Shown here in pieces: positions 25,594-34,601 of a stretch of 64,000 bases of DNA. How positions within the stretch are numbered: the first letter of the stretch is position 1; every line of letters begins with the position of its first letter. The notes below the pieces were generated by a model. That model had not been told where the DNA came from. It ran no database searches and saw nothing but the letters and a program-made list of their open reading frames with translations. The position numbers and the translations under genes were made by a program. The DNA comes from Subtercola endophyticus (GTDB taxonomy: Bacteria > Actinomycetota > Actinomycetes > Actinomycetales > Microbacteriaceae), in NCBI RefSeq assembly GCF_021044565.1, contig NZ_CP087997.1, forward strand, positions 3,906,001-3,970,000, read 5' to 3'.

Positions 25594-26307
25594 TCAGGCG
25601 GCGGCGAGCAGGCCCGCGAGGGCCGACGCGAAGAGGGGGAGGCCGTCGGTACCCGAGCGCATGGCGACGCGGGTGTCGGGGCCGAAGCCGGGCTCGACGG
25701 CGTGCTCGGGGTGCGGCATGAGGCCCACCACGTTGCCGCGAGCGTTGGTGACGCCGGCGATGTCGTTCATCGAACCGTTGGGGTTCACCTCGAGGTAACG
25801 AAAGACGACGCGACCCGAATCTTCGAGTTCGGAGATGACGTCGGACGAGGCGATGAACCCGCCCTCGCCGTTCTTCAGCGGAATGGTGATCTCTGCCGAA
25901 GCCGGGAACGCGTTGGTCCACGCCGTCGAGGTGTTCTCGACGCGCAGCCGCTGGTCACGGCAGATGAAGGTGCCGTGGTCGTTGCGAATGAGGCCGCCGG
26001 GCAGCAGGTGCGCCTCGGTGAGCATCTGAAAGCCGTTGCAGATTCCGAGCACTGGCACACCGCGGTTCGCGGCATCCACGATCTCGCTCATGATGGGCGA
26101 CAGGCTCGCGATGGCACCCGCCCGCAGGTAGTCGCCGTAGCTGAAACCGCCGGGCAGGATGATCGCGTCAACGCCCTCGAGATCGTGCGAGCCGTGCCAG
26201 AGGGGCACCGCCGAAGCCCCGACGAGACGCACGGCCCGTGCCGCGTCACGATCGTCGAGCGAGCCCGGAAAAGTGACGACGCCGATGCGCGCAGACGAAG
26301 CGGCCAT
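25594..26307 (-). CDS. purQ: Phosphoribosylformylglycinamidine synthase, glutaminase subunit
   Basis: 237 residues. It is a class I glutamine amidotransferase with the nucleophile Cys in [26 protein letters not shown] near the N-terminus, and the His/Glu pair in [11 protein letters not shown]. It supplies ammonia to PurL. Its start overlaps the purS stop by one base (TGATG), so purS-purQ are translationally coupled. Unusually, purL is not directly next but separated by two inserted units. Confidence 0.96.
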   Translation of the reverse strand: MAASSARIGVVTFPGSLDDRDAARAVRLVGASAVPLWHGSHDLEGVDAIILPGGFSYGDYLRAGAIASLSPIMSEIVDAANRGVPVLGICNGFQMLTEAHLLPGGLIRNDHGTFICRDQRLRVENTSTAWTNAFPASAEITIPLKNGEGGFIASSDVISELEDSGRVVFRYLEVNPNGSMNDIAGVTNARGNVVGLMPHPEHAVEPGFGPDTRVAMRSGTDGLPLFASALAGLLAAA

Positions 26308-26696
26308 CAGGCGAGACCCTCGCTGATCTCGTCGTCGAGCTGCTGCTCGGTCTCATCCGAGGTGGCACCGGCGGCCGCGTCGAACGACGTGTCGCTCGTG
26401 ACGTTTCCGGTTGCGAAGTCTTCTGCGGCGTCGAGACCGAACCCGTCCGCCCCGGCGAAGTGCACGCTGATCACGTCTTCGATCACCAGGTTCGCCAGCA
26501 CCTCGTCGGCGAGGGCGGCGACTTCGGCCAGAATCGCGTCGTCTGCGGGCCCGTCGACCTCGATCTCGAAGCGTTTGCCGACCCGCACGCTGTTGATCTG
26601 CGAGCGGCCGAGGCGAGCGAGCGCGCCGGCGACGGCCTTGCCCTGCGGGTCAAGAAGCTCGGCTTTGGGCATGACTTCGACGACGATGGTAGGCAC
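26307..26696 (-). CDS. purS: Phosphoribosylformylglycinamidine synthase subunit PurS
   Basis: 129 residues. The conserved ~80-residue PurS core is [20 protein letters not shown], then [20 protein letters not shown] and [14 protein letters not shown]. It bridges PurL and PurQ in the FGAM synthase complex. A ~45-residue acidic C-terminal extension ([11 protein letters not shown] to [10 protein letters not shown]) is not part of the usual 80-90 residue protein. Confidence 0.92.
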   Translation of the reverse strand: MPTIVVEVMPKAELLDPQGKAVAGALARLGRSQINSVRVGKRFEIEVDGPADDAILAEVAALADEVLANLVIEDVISVHFAGADGFGLDAAEDFATGNVTSDTSFDAAAGATSDETEQQLDDEISEGLA

Positions 26697-26786
26697 CGGA
26701 GACTCTTTTCGAACGGCGGGCGAATGCGTTCATTCTACGCGAGCGGCCGGCCGCGTACGGGTGAGTCCATCCCGAACTGAGCCATT

Positions 26787-26811
26787 CTTATTATGAATTG
26801 TTCACAATAAG
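26787..26811 (+). promoter_or_regulatory. Fur/PerR-type box upstream of the Fur-family gene
   Basis: CTTATTATGAA (26787-26797), TTG, TTCACAATAAG (26801-26811) form 11-bp arms with one mismatch, 16 bp before the regulator ATG. Its AT-rich character against the GC-rich background and its size fit a FurA/PerR operator, implying autoregulation. Confidence 0.75.
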
Positions 26812-26826
26812 TGTTTAGCTGGTCGC

Positions 26827-27303
26827 ATGACGTCCGAGCCAGCCGACAGCATCCGTGCCGCCGGTCTGCGCGTGACGACGCAGCGTCTCGCGGTTCTCGA
26901 AGCACTGGATGCCCTGCCGCACGCCGACACTGACGCCGTGTTCCGCGCGGTGCAGAAGCAGCAGCCCGACATCACGGTGCAGTCGGTGTACGTCGTGCTC
27001 GGTGCCTTGACCGAGGCCGGACTCATCCGTCGCATCGAGCCCGCGGGATCGCCCGCCTTGTACGAACGGCGCATCGGCGACAACCACCATCACGCCATCT
27101 GCACCTCCTGCGGTGCGGTGCAAGACGTCGATTGCGCGGTCGGCCATGCGCCGTGCCTGACACCGTCGGAGGCGGGCGGCTTCGCCATCGCAACCGCCGA
27201 GGTCACCTACTGGGGGCTCTGCCCCGACTGCCAGGCGGCCCAGTCGACGCAGCCAGCCCAGTCGACGCAGCTAACGCAGCCAGCCCAGGCGGCACAGACC
27301 TAA
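26827..27303 (+). CDS. Fur-family peroxide/metal regulator (PerR/FurA-like)
   Basis: 158 residues. The winged HTH is AAGLRVTTQRLAVLEALDAL to VQSVYVVLGALTEAGLI. The metal-binding part has NHHHAICTSCGAVQDVD and a second CPDC zinc pair near the end. It is directly upstream of the catalase gene (45-bp gap), the furA-kat arrangement in which the regulator represses catalase until oxidised. The last ~20 residues are a low-complexity Gln/Thr/Pro/Ala tail from short DNA repeats. Confidence 0.88.
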   Translation: MTSEPADSIRAAGLRVTTQRLAVLEALDALPHADTDAVFRAVQKQQPDITVQSVYVVLGALTEAGLIRRIEPAGSPALYERRIGDNHHHAICTSCGAVQDVDCAVGHAPCLTPSEAGGFAIATAEVTYWGLCPDCQAAQSTQPAQSTQLTQPAQAAQT

Positions 27304-27348
27304 TCGTTACTACGCAACTGAAATCACTACGAAACCGATGGAGAGAAT

Positions 27349-28878
27349 ATGACTGAGTACACCACCACCAACTCCGGCGCCCCCGTCGCGAGCGACGACC
27401 ACTCGCAGAGCGTCGGCGCCGACGGCGTCATTCCGCTGCACGATCACTACCTGGTCGAGAAGCTCGCGCAGTTCAACCGCGAGAAGGTGCCCGAGCGCAT
27501 CGTGCACGCCAAGGGCGGCGGCGCATTCGGCACCCTCGAGATCACCGACGACGTTTCGGCCTACACTCGCGCGGCACTTTTTCAGCCCGGCGTGACCACC
27601 GAGGCGCTGGCCCGTTTCTCGACCGTCGCCGGCGAGCAGGGCAGCCCCGACACGTGGCGCGATCCGCGCGGTTTCGCGCTCAAGTTCTATACGACCGAGG
27701 GCAACTACGACCTCGTGGGTAACAACACGCCCGTCTTCTTCATTCGTGACGGCATCAAGTTTCCTGACTTCATCCATTCGCAGAAGCGGTTGCCGGGGTC
27801 GCACTTGCGCAACAACGACATGCAATGGGATTTCTGGTCGCTCAGCCCGGAGTCTGCGCACCAGGTGACCTGGTTGATGGGTGACCGAGGGTTGCCGGCA
27901 TCCTGGCGCCACATGGACGGCTTCGGTTCGCACACCTATCAGTGGATCAACGCCGCGGGCGAGCGGTTCTGGGTGAAGTACCACTTCAAGACCAACCAGG
28001 GCATCGAGATTCTGTCGCAGGAGGCCGCGAACCAGATCGCGGGCGAAGACGCCGACTTCCACATCCGCGACCTCGGCGAGGCCATCGACCGGGGCGAGTT
28101 CCCCTCGTGGACGCTCTCGGTGCAGATCATGCCCTACGCCGATGCGGCGACCTACCGGTTCAACCCGTTCGACCTCACGAAGGTGTGGCCGCACGGCGAC
28201 TACCCGCTGCACCGCGTCGGAACGCTCACGCTGAACCGCAACCCCGAGAACTATTTCGCCGAGATCGAGCAGGCCACGTTCGCCCCCTCGAACTTCGTGC
28301 CCGGAATCGCGGCCAGCCCCGACAAGATGCTGCTCGCGCGCATCTTCAGCTACGCGGATGCCCACCGCTACCGCGTCGGAACCAACCACGCCCAGCTGCC
28401 GGTCAACGCCCCGCATGCCGCCCCCGTCAACTCGTACTCGAAAGACGGCGCGGCGCGCTACGCGTACAACCCGCCGTCGACGCCGGTCTATGCGCCGAAC
28501 TCGGTGGGCGGCCCGGCTGCGTCACCGGATGTCGCTGCCGACAGTGCGGGCTGGCAGAACGACGGTGAGCTGCAGCGCACCGCGGCTACCCTGCACGCCG
28601 AAGACGACGATTTCGGCCAGGCCGGCACCCTCGTTCGCGAGGTGCTCGACGACGCAGCTCGCGAGCGGCTCGCGAACAACATCGCCGGCCACGTGGGCCA
28701 GGTCACCATCCCTGACATCAAGGCGCGCGCCCTGCAGTACTGGCGTAACGTCGACGGCTCGCTCGCCGACCGTGTCGAGGCGCTGCTCGCCGAAGGCGAC
28801 ATCGACCCCGACGTCGCTCCGCCGAACGCCGCCGGCCTCAACCAGGAATCCGCGGCTGACGTGGCGCTGAACGTCTAA
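27349..28878 (+). CDS. katA: Haem catalase (monofunctional, small-subunit type)
   Basis: 509 residues. Key positions are His53 in [13 protein letters not shown], Asn in [33 protein letters not shown], and the proximal haem ligand Tyr335 in [14 protein letters not shown]. It disproportionates H2O2 in the cytoplasm. A GGAGA ribosome site precedes the ATG. It is probably co-transcribed with the Fur-type regulator upstream. The C-terminal region after ~430 includes the usual helical extension. Confidence 0.97.
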   Translation: MTEYTTTNSGAPVASDDHSQSVGADGVIPLHDHYLVEKLAQFNREKVPERIVHAKGGGAFGTLEITDDVSAYTRAALFQPGVTTEALARFSTVAGEQGSPDTWRDPRGFALKFYTTEGNYDLVGNNTPVFFIRDGIKFPDFIHSQKRLPGSHLRNNDMQWDFWSLSPESAHQVTWLMGDRGLPASWRHMDGFGSHTYQWINAAGERFWVKYHFKTNQGIEILSQEAANQIAGEDADFHIRDLGEAIDRGEFPSWTLSVQIMPYADAATYRFNPFDLTKVWPHGDYPLHRVGTLTLNRNPENYFAEIEQATFAPSNFVPGIAASPDKMLLARIFSYADAHRYRVGTNHAQLPVNAPHAAPVNSYSKDGAARYAYNPPSTPVYAPNSVGGPAASPDVAADSAGWQNDGELQRTAATLHAEDDDFGQAGTLVREVLDDAARERLANNIAGHVGQVTIPDIKARALQYWRNVDGSLADRVEALLAEGDIDPDVAPPNAAGLNQESAADVALNV

Positions 28879-28885
28879 CGTTGTA

Positions 28886-28948
28886 AATCGAGCTGCGGGT
28901 TTGTGTGGGTGTTCAGTACCGACACCCGCACAATCCCGCAGCTCGATT
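28886..28948. repeat. Family A palindromic element, copy 2
   Basis: The arms at 28886-28912 and 28922-28948 (27 bp, two mismatches) begin AATCGAGCTGCGGG. The sequence is clearly related to 298-358. It lies 8 bp after the catalase stop and could end that transcript. The MFS remnant begins immediately beyond it. Confidence 0.85.
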
Positions 28949-28953
28949 GTGGG

Positions 28954-29106
28954 TCACCGGGCCGAGCTTCGGCGGGCGCGTTTCTCGGCGTCTTCGCATA
29001 CGGCGCCGGTGGGATGCCCGTGGTGGGCATCCAGGCTGTGGTGCTGGTGCTTCTCGCCCTCGCCGTTTGGCTGCTGGCATATCGCACCGCCGCCGCGCGA
29101 AAGATG
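28954..29106 (+). pseudogene. C-terminal remnant of an MFS-like transporter
   Basis: One frame reads GAFLGVFAYGAGGMPVVGIQ followed by AVVLVLLALAVWLLAYRTAA and ARK. This is a glycine-rich loop plus a final TM helix and basic end like the last helix of an MFS permease. There is no start and no upstream portion; the frame abuts the family A palindrome. The limits are approximate. Confidence 0.45.
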
Positions 29107-29133
29107 GCTTGCGCTCGACCTGAGACCGGCGTA

Positions 29134-29168
29134 TATTCCATGTGGAATAGTTCACACCGAATAATTCG
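29134..29168 (+). promoter_or_regulatory. Palindromic operator region upstream of the PadR gene
   Basis: TATTCCATGTGGAATA (29134-29149) is a perfect palindrome (7-bp arms), followed by CGAATAATTCG (about 29158-29168), another palindrome. Both are AT-rich relative to surroundings and lie 30-70 bp before the regulator ATG, consistent with autoregulation. Confidence 0.6.
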
Positions 29169-29200
29169 TCCGGAATATCGTTCGAACAGGAATCTCGCGC

Positions 29201-29845
29201 ATGGCCCCGGCAGCTCTCACTCCGCTCAGTCTCTCTGCGCTTGCGCTGTTGACCGAGTCGCCGATGCACCCGTATGAGATGTACCAGCTGCTCATCAAGA
29301 GATTCAAGAACGAGATCGTCAAAGTGCGCCCGGGGTCGCTCTATCACGCGGTCGACCGGTTGGCCCGCGACGGCTTCGCCGCCGTCGTGGGAACAGGCCG
29401 CGACGGCAGTCGCCCAGAAAAGACGACCTACGAGATCACTCCGGCGGGCCGGGCCGCGCTCGAGGCCCGCGTCAGCGAGCTGCTCGAGACGCCGGCGAAC
29501 GAGTATCCGGAGTTCGAATTGGCGATCAGTGAGGCTCATAACCTGCCGAGAGCCACGGTCATCCAGTTGTTGTCGGTTCGGCTCACGCGGCTGCGCGAGC
29601 AACTGTCGGTGGTGCGTGATCTGATTTCTCAAAAGAGCGCACAGGGTGCCTTGAAGCTGTTCTACCTGCACGGCTCGCATCGTGAAGCACTACTGACCAC
29701 AGAGATCGCCTGGATCGAACAACTCGTCGCCGACCTGACCTCGCACGACATCGTCTGGCTGGACGACCCGGACTTCGATCGCGCAGAACACGTCGCGGCT
29801 GAGGCGCACGCCGAATACTCTCTCGCTTCGGCACCCACACCTTAA
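29201..29845 (+). CDS. PadR family transcriptional regulator
   Basis: 214 residues. The PadR winged helix is at about 8-85: SLSALALLTESPMHPYEMYQ, VRPGSLYHAVDRLARDGF and TYEITPAGRAAL. The C-terminal helical dimerisation domain (PadR-C type, about 95-190) follows. It lies 46 bp upstream of a DHA2 efflux pump gene. PadR proteins often repress such pumps and are released by phenolic or antibiotic ligands. Confidence 0.88.
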   Translation: MAPAALTPLSLSALALLTESPMHPYEMYQLLIKRFKNEIVKVRPGSLYHAVDRLARDGFAAVVGTGRDGSRPEKTTYEITPAGRAALEARVSELLETPANEYPEFELAISEAHNLPRATVIQLLSVRLTRLREQLSVVRDLISQKSAQGALKLFYLHGSHREALLTTEIAWIEQLVADLTSHDIVWLDDPDFDRAEHVAAEAHAEYSLASAPTP

Positions 29846-29891
29846 CGACTTCACAATCACAAACGTGCAAACACAAATGTAAGGAATACCA

Positions 29892-31595
29892 ATGGAAACC
29901 ATGGCAAAGCCGTGGCCCGCACTGTGGACGCTGGTGATCGGGTTCTTCATGATCCTGGTCGACAGCACCATCGTCTCGGTCGCAACACCGGCCATTCAAC
30001 GGGGACTCGACGCTGACATCAACGCTGTCGTCTGGGTCACGAGCGCCTACCTGCTCGCCTACGCCGTGCCGCTGCTCATCACCGGCCGCCTCGGCGACAA
30101 GTTCGGCCCGAAGTATGTGTACCTCACCGGGCTCGTGATCTTCACGCTCGCCTCGCTCTGGTGCGGGTTCGCCGGAGACATCAACACGCTCATCATCGCC
30201 CGTGTCGTGCAGGGCCTCGGTGCCTCGCTGATGACGCCGCAGACGATGGCGGTCATCACGCGCATCTTCCCGGCGACCAGCCGCGGCCAGGCCATGGCGC
30301 TCTGGGGTGCCGTCGCCGGTGTCGCAACGCTGGTCGGACCGATTCTGGGCGGTGTGCTCACCGACGGGCTCGGCTGGGAATGGATCTTCTTCGTGAACGT
30401 GCCGATCGGTGTGGTGGCCTTCATCCTCGCGCTGAAGTTCGTGCCGGTGCTGAAGACGCGCGACCACAAGTTCGACATTCTGGGTGTGGTGCTCAGTGCT
30501 ATTGCGCTGTTCTGCATCGTGTTCGGCATTCAAGAGGGCGAAACCTACAACTGGGGAACCATCACCGGCATTATCTCGGTGTGGGGGCTCATCATCGTGG
30601 GCATCGTCTTCTTGGGCCTGTTCATCGCCTGGCAGTTTCTCAACAAGGGCGAGCCGCTGCTGCCGCTCAAGGTCTTCCGCGACCGCAACTTCTCGCTGGC
30701 GAACGTCGGCATCACGGTGATGGGGTTCGTCATCACCGGCATGGTGTTGCCGTTCATGCTCTTCGCTCAGGATGTTCGTAGCCTTTCTCCCACGCAGGCT
30801 GCTCTGCTGCTCGTGCCGATGGCAGTGTTCACCAGCGCTCTGTCGCCGGTGGTCGGCCGTCTGGTCGATCGGGTGCATCCGCGCATCCTGACGCTGTTCG
30901 GCTTTCTCACCCTCTCGGGTTCGCTGTTCTGGGAGAGCGCACTGATGACGCCGACCGTGGAACTGTGGATGCTGCTCTTCCCGCTCGGCCTGCTCGGTGT
31001 CGCCAACGCGTTCATCTGGGCTCCGCTGTCGACGACGGCGACTCGTAACCTCAACCCGCAGCTCGCCGGCGCGGGTTCGGGCGTGTACAACACGACCCGC
31101 CAGGTCGGTGCTGTCATCGGTAGCGCGGCGATCGCCGCACTCATGCAGTCGCGTCTGACGGCCCTGCTTCCGGCGGCCGCCGGCGGCGGCGCCTCTGCCG
31201 GCGAAACCGGTGCGCTGCCCGATGTGGCGAAGGCCGGTTTCGCAACGGCGATGTCGCAGGCGATGCTGCTGCCGGCCATCGTTGCGCTGCTCGGCGCGGT
31301 CGCGGTGCTCTTCTTCGCGAAGCCCGCCGCGCGCACCTGGGGCCCGTCGTCCGGTGCCGCCGCGCCCGCCTCTGCCGGTGAGGGCGTCGCGGCCACCGCG
31401 ACGGCCACGGCCCGTGCTGCTGCGCCCGCGAGTGCCGCGTCTGGTGCGGCTGGTACGGCTGCGCCCGCTAGTGCCGCGGCTGGTGCTGCTGCGCCCGCGA
31501 GTGCCGCGTCTGGTGCTGCTGCGCCCGCGAGTGCCGCGGCTGGTGCGGCTGCGCCGGTGGCCGCCTCCTCGCCCCCGCCTCCCGCCACCGCCTGA
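29892..31595 (+). CDS. DHA2-family MFS drug exporter (EmrB/QacA type)
   Basis: 567 residues with 14 predicted TM helices. Motifs include FFMILVDSTIVSVATPAIQ (motif D1), TGRLGDKFGPKYVYLTGL (motif A), RVVQGLGASLMTPQTMAVI (motif B) and the motif C-like LWGAVAGVATLVGPILGGVL. It is a proton-driven export pump in the membrane, probably controlled by the upstream PadR protein. The last ~75 residues are an Ala/Pro/Ser low-complexity tail with repeated PASAASGAA. It is probably a cytoplasmic expansion produced by DNA repeats and not needed for transport. Confidence 0.9.
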   Translation: METMAKPWPALWTLVIGFFMILVDSTIVSVATPAIQRGLDADINAVVWVTSAYLLAYAVPLLITGRLGDKFGPKYVYLTGLVIFTLASLWCGFAGDINTLIIARVVQGLGASLMTPQTMAVITRIFPATSRGQAMALWGAVAGVATLVGPILGGVLTDGLGWEWIFFVNVPIGVVAFILALKFVPVLKTRDHKFDILGVVLSAIALFCIVFGIQEGETYNWGTITGIISVWGLIIVGIVFLGLFIAWQFLNKGEPLLPLKVFRDRNFSLANVGITVMGFVITGMVLPFMLFAQDVRSLSPTQAALLLVPMAVFTSALSPVVGRLVDRVHPRILTLFGFLTLSGSLFWESALMTPTVELWMLLFPLGLLGVANAFIWAPLSTTATRNLNPQLAGAGSGVYNTTRQVGAVIGSAAIAALMQSRLTALLPAAAGGGASAGETGALPDVAKAGFATAMSQAMLLPAIVALLGAVAVLFFAKPAARTWGPSSGAAAPASAGEGVAATATATARAAAPASAASGAAGTAAPASAAAGAAAPASAASGAAAPASAAAGAAAPVAASSPPPPATA

Positions 31596-31606
31596 CCCGC
31601 ATCCAC

Positions 31607-31654
31607 TTTGCGCAGAAGCACCCAAGTCGCGTGTTTTGGGTGCTTCTGCGCAAA
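31607..31654. repeat. Family B palindrome, distant copy
   Basis: tttgcgcagaagcaccca (31607-31624) and its exact complement (31637-31654) form an 18-bp perfect stem with a 12-nt loop. It is the core of the family B stem at 2341-2703 with a G-C change. It lies 12 bp after the MFS stop, so it may act as a terminator. Confidence 0.85.
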
Positions 31655-31803
31655 ACGGCGTGGCCTACGCGCCACCCGGGCGGCGCCCCGCGCCGAGGCT
31701 GCGCTCAGGGGTTACGGAGGTTCGGGCACAGGAGCGTGACAGGCTGGAGGCACCGAAGTTTTGTGCGGCGCCGCTCGAAACCCATCTCACGAACCCGTGA
31801 AGG

Positions 31804-33075
31804 ATGCGTTTTTTGCCCGAATCTCTTATGCCGTCGAATGTGATCGCCGACGGTTCCTTTCTCTCGGTGCTGAGCCTCCCTATGCTGAGCGATATGCCGT
31901 GGCTGCAAGCGCTCGTCTACGTTCTGATCGCCGTCGTTCTCGCCGTTGTCATCACGGCGGTCACGGCCTTCGTCGTGCGGCGTATCGCCCGCAAGAAGGC
32001 CTGGGCCGGCCTGCTCATCAAACGGGCGCGGATGTCCTTCCGCATCTTCTTGCTGGTACTCGCTCTCTGGGCGGCGGTACAGGCCACCGATCTTGACCCG
32101 GGATGGCGCGAAGGGCTCAGCCACACGTTCCTGGTGCTCTCGATCGCGTCGGGCACGTGGCTGGTCTGCGCCCTCGCGATCTTTCTCGAAGACCTCGGGC
32201 TCGCGCGGTACCGCATCGACGTGGCCGACAACCGGCATGCCCGGCGGTTGCGCACGCAGGTGCTGATCATCCGGCGCATCACGGTCGTCGCGGCGGTGCT
32301 GCTGGGGATCGGCGCGATTCTGCTCACGTTTCCCGGCGTCTCGGCGGCGGGCGCGAGCATCCTGGCCTCCGCTGGGCTGATCTCGATCATCGCGGGTCTG
32401 GCCGCCCAGTCGACGCTCGCCAACGTCTTCGCTGGAGTACAACTCGCCTTCAGCGACGCCATTCGGGTCGACGACGTCGTGATCGTCGAGACCGAGTGGG
32501 GCCGCATCGAAGAGATCACCCTCACCTACGTGGTCGTGCACCTGTGGGACGACCGGCGTATGGTGCTGCCGTCGACCTACTTCACCACCACGCCGTTTCA
32601 GAACTGGACCCGCAAGAACTCCGAACTCATGGGCTCCGTCGAGTTCGATCTCGACTGGCGCGTGCAGCCCGACGCGATGCGCGACGAACTGCACCGCGTC
32701 ATCGAGAAGACCGAGCTGTGGGATCACCGCGTGGCCATTCTGCAGGTGACCGATGCGGTGGCCGGGTATGTGCGCATCCGGATTCTCGTGACGGCGGTCG
32801 ACGCCCCGACACTCTTCGATCTGCGGTGCTACGTGCGCGAATCGATGGTGAGCTGGGTGCAGCAGGTGAGCCCGCAGACGGTTCCGCACGCGCGAGTGGA
32901 GCTCTCGGAGACGCCGCTCGAGACCGACGCGCCGCGCACGAAGACGGCGCGGTCGAGCACCCCGCCGGATGCCCTGTTCAGCGGCGATGCCCGCTCCGAG
33001 TTGCGCGGCAGCCAGTTCACCGGCCCGGTCGAGGTGCAGAACGTGACGCCCGACACCCCGGTCGACGAGCCCTGA
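31804..33075 (+). CDS. Mechanosensitive channel, MscS family
   Basis: 423 residues (an ATG at 31828-31830 is an alternative start). There are about five TM helices. The pore helix TM3 is AAGASILASAGLISIIAGLAAQSTLANVFAG with the small-residue pattern of MscS. The beta domain follows (IRVDDVVIVETEWGRIEEITLTYVVV, VLPSTYFTTTPFQNWTRKN). The C-terminal ~60 residues are a charged extension. It releases solutes during hypo-osmotic shock. It stands alone and is followed by a terminator. Confidence 0.9.
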   Translation: MRFLPESLMPSNVIADGSFLSVLSLPMLSDMPWLQALVYVLIAVVLAVVITAVTAFVVRRIARKKAWAGLLIKRARMSFRIFLLVLALWAAVQATDLDPGWREGLSHTFLVLSIASGTWLVCALAIFLEDLGLARYRIDVADNRHARRLRTQVLIIRRITVVAAVLLGIGAILLTFPGVSAAGASILASAGLISIIAGLAAQSTLANVFAGVQLAFSDAIRVDDVVIVETEWGRIEEITLTYVVVHLWDDRRMVLPSTYFTTTPFQNWTRKNSELMGSVEFDLDWRVQPDAMRDELHRVIEKTELWDHRVAILQVTDAVAGYVRIRILVTAVDAPTLFDLRCYVRESMVSWVQQVSPQTVPHARVELSETPLETDAPRTKTARSSTPPDALFSGDARSELRGSQFTGPVEVQNVTPDTPVDEP

Positions 33076-33111
33076 CATCGACGAGCCCAAACATCAACGA
33101 GCCCTCATACG

Positions 33112-33147
33112 GAACGCCCCGCCGATTCGCAGTTCGGCGGGGCGCTC
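33112..33147 (+). terminator. GC-rich hairpin after the MscS gene
   Basis: gaacgccccgccga (from 33112) pairs with ttcggcggggcgctcc (to about 33147) with one mismatch and a short loop. It lies 37 bp after the stop. Confidence 0.7.
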
Positions 33148-33170
33148 CGGGCTTCGGAGGCTCGGCGGGG

Positions 33171-34163
33171 CTAGTTGTACTGCTCAGGGAGGTTGGTTAA
33201 CCGGCTGATGGGTGGGTGGCTTCCGATGGCGGTGTGGGGTCTGTGGTGATTGTATTCATGGAGCCATGCGGGGAGGGCGTTTCGGCGCGCGGTTTCGGTG
33301 GGGTAGAACCGTTTGTAGGCCCACCCGTCGGCGAGGGTGCGGTGGAATCGTTCGATCTTCCCGTTCGTTTGGGGCCGGTACGGCCGGGTCTTTTTCGGTG
33401 TGATCCCGAGTTCCGCGCAGGTATCGCGCCAGAGATGCGACTTGTACGCTGACCCGTTGTCGGAGAGCACTCGTTGCACAGTGACGCCGCGGACGGCGAA
33501 CCAGGACACCGCCCGCTGCAGCACGGCCGCGGCGGTGGCGGCGGTTTCATCGGCGTGGATCTCGGCGTACGCGACCCGGGAGTGGTCATCGATCACGGTG
33601 TGCACGAACTCTTTCCCCGGCCGGGGTTCATAACGAGCATCTCTGACAATCCCGACGGTAGCGGCCCGGTTCCGGCGACCTTGCTGCCGGCCAACGTATC
33701 GGTGCCCGCCCCCGTCAGGAATGTTGCCGAACTTCGTGACATCGACGTGGATCAACGAGCCCGGAGTGTCATGTTCGTAGCGGCGGACGACCTCACCGGT
33801 GTGTTTATCGATGTAGCCGAGCCGGTTCAGCCGACACCGCACGAGAACGGCGTGCACTGTTGATGCTGGCATCCCGAGCTTCGCGCCGATCGCGACCGGG
33901 CCCTGGCGCTGCTTCCACCGCAGATGCCCAATTTTCCGGACGAGCTGCTGCCGGGTCCTGGTTGGGCTGTAGTGCGGGCGAGAAGAACGATCCACGACAC
34001 CCGCTGCGCCCATCGCCGCGTATCTGTCGGCCCAACGCTTCGCCGTAGGCCAGGAAACATTGAATTGCGCCGCGGCATGAGCGACGGGCCAGCCGTCATC
34101 GATTATCAGGCGCGCGATGCGGAGACGGTGACGTGGGGTGAGAGCTGCGTTAGCGTGAGACAC
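33171..34163 (-). CDS. IS481-family transposase
   Basis: 330 residues from the GTG at 34163. HTH segments at the N-terminus (LRIARLIIDDGWPVAHAAAQ, FNVSWPTAKRWADRY) are followed by an integrase core with DDE residues in LIHVDVTKFG, VLSDNGSAYKS and KIERFHRTLADGW, then HHRPHTAIG. It appears intact. Its TAG stop is provided by the CTAG target sequence immediately outside the element's left end. Confidence 0.92.
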   Translation of the reverse strand: MSHANAALTPRHRLRIARLIIDDGWPVAHAAAQFNVSWPTAKRWADRYAAMGAAGVVDRSSRPHYSPTRTRQQLVRKIGHLRWKQRQGPVAIGAKLGMPASTVHAVLVRCRLNRLGYIDKHTGEVVRRYEHDTPGSLIHVDVTKFGNIPDGGGHRYVGRQQGRRNRAATVGIVRDARYEPRPGKEFVHTVIDDHSRVAYAEIHADETAATAAAVLQRAVSWFAVRGVTVQRVLSDNGSAYKSHLWRDTCAELGITPKKTRPYRPQTNGKIERFHRTLADGWAYKRFYPTETARRNALPAWLHEYNHHRPHTAIGSHPPISRLTNLPEQYN

Positions 34164-34290
34164 GAGGGCCCTTTCAGGTCGGTAAGTGGTTGACTGAGCA
34201 ACTCCACTTTCGCCCCGGGGGCCCTCACCCCATTCCAACAACTACAGCGAGTCGTCACACCGAATCAACCAACCTCCCTGAGCAGTACAA
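33175..34290 (-). mobile_element. IS481-family insertion sequence with CTAG target duplication
   Basis: The terminal inverted repeats begin TTGTACTGCTCAGGGAGG (33175 and, on the minus strand, 34290) and continue GTTGGTT, at least 25 bp matching. CTAG flanks both ends (33171-33174 and 34291-34294), which matches the known CTAG preference of IS481. The target is the last codon of the split glucoamylase gene: the CTA of the right CTAG is the TAG stop of the CBM20 fragment. Confidence 0.9.
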
Positions 34291-34563
34291 CTAGTACGTG
34301 CCGGTGTACGTCACGTCACCTGACGCGGGGAGTGTCTTCGTGGTGTTCGGCGGCGACTGCCAGTGGATCGAACCGTCGGCGCTCTTCGTGAAGAACTTGT
34401 ACTCGATGCTCGAGCCGGCAGGCAGTCCGACGCGCACAGACCAGTTCGGGTAGGTCGCCGACGACAACCGGATGGCCTTGTTCGTGTCCCAGTTGCCGAG
34501 CGCCGCGCCGGCGCCCGAGACGTAGAGGGTGTCGCCCCAACTCGTCGATGCGTTCTCGGTGAA
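34291..34563 (-). pseudogene. CBM20 starch-binding domain, stranded 3' end of the glucoamylase gene
   Basis: About 90 codons without a start. They encode FTENASTSWGDTLYVSG, then GAALGNWDTNKAIRLS, then NWSVRVGLPAGSSIEYKFFT and HWQSPPNTTKTLP, ending TYTGTY. This is a full CBM20 starch-binding domain with its conserved GNWD and the Trp residues of the two starch sites. The first residues (FTENA) come from the 14-bp att core and continue in frame from the catalytic ORF ending at 50,063. Upstream of the core this frame closes with TGA inside the element, so the domain is not translated as it stands. Confidence 0.85.
34550..34563. other. attL core of the integrated element
   Basis: GCGTTCTCGGTGAA occurs here and again at 50070-50083. 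Host glucoamylase coding sequence lies outside both copies, and the integrase gene lies 39 bp inside this one. Confidence 0.85.
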
Positions 34564-34601
34564 CGCTACTCAACCCTGCAGAACATAGGGGGTTAAGGGG
34601 T

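Noticed and set aside
29583..31625. 680-residue minus-strand frame opposite the EmrB-type pump
   Set aside because: It is His/Arg/Asp-rich shadow sequence with no domain; the plus strand has 14 TM helices and MFS motifs.
34550..34563. tRNA-gene attachment site
   Set aside because: No tRNA structure is present; the repeat lies in the glucoamylase reading frame.
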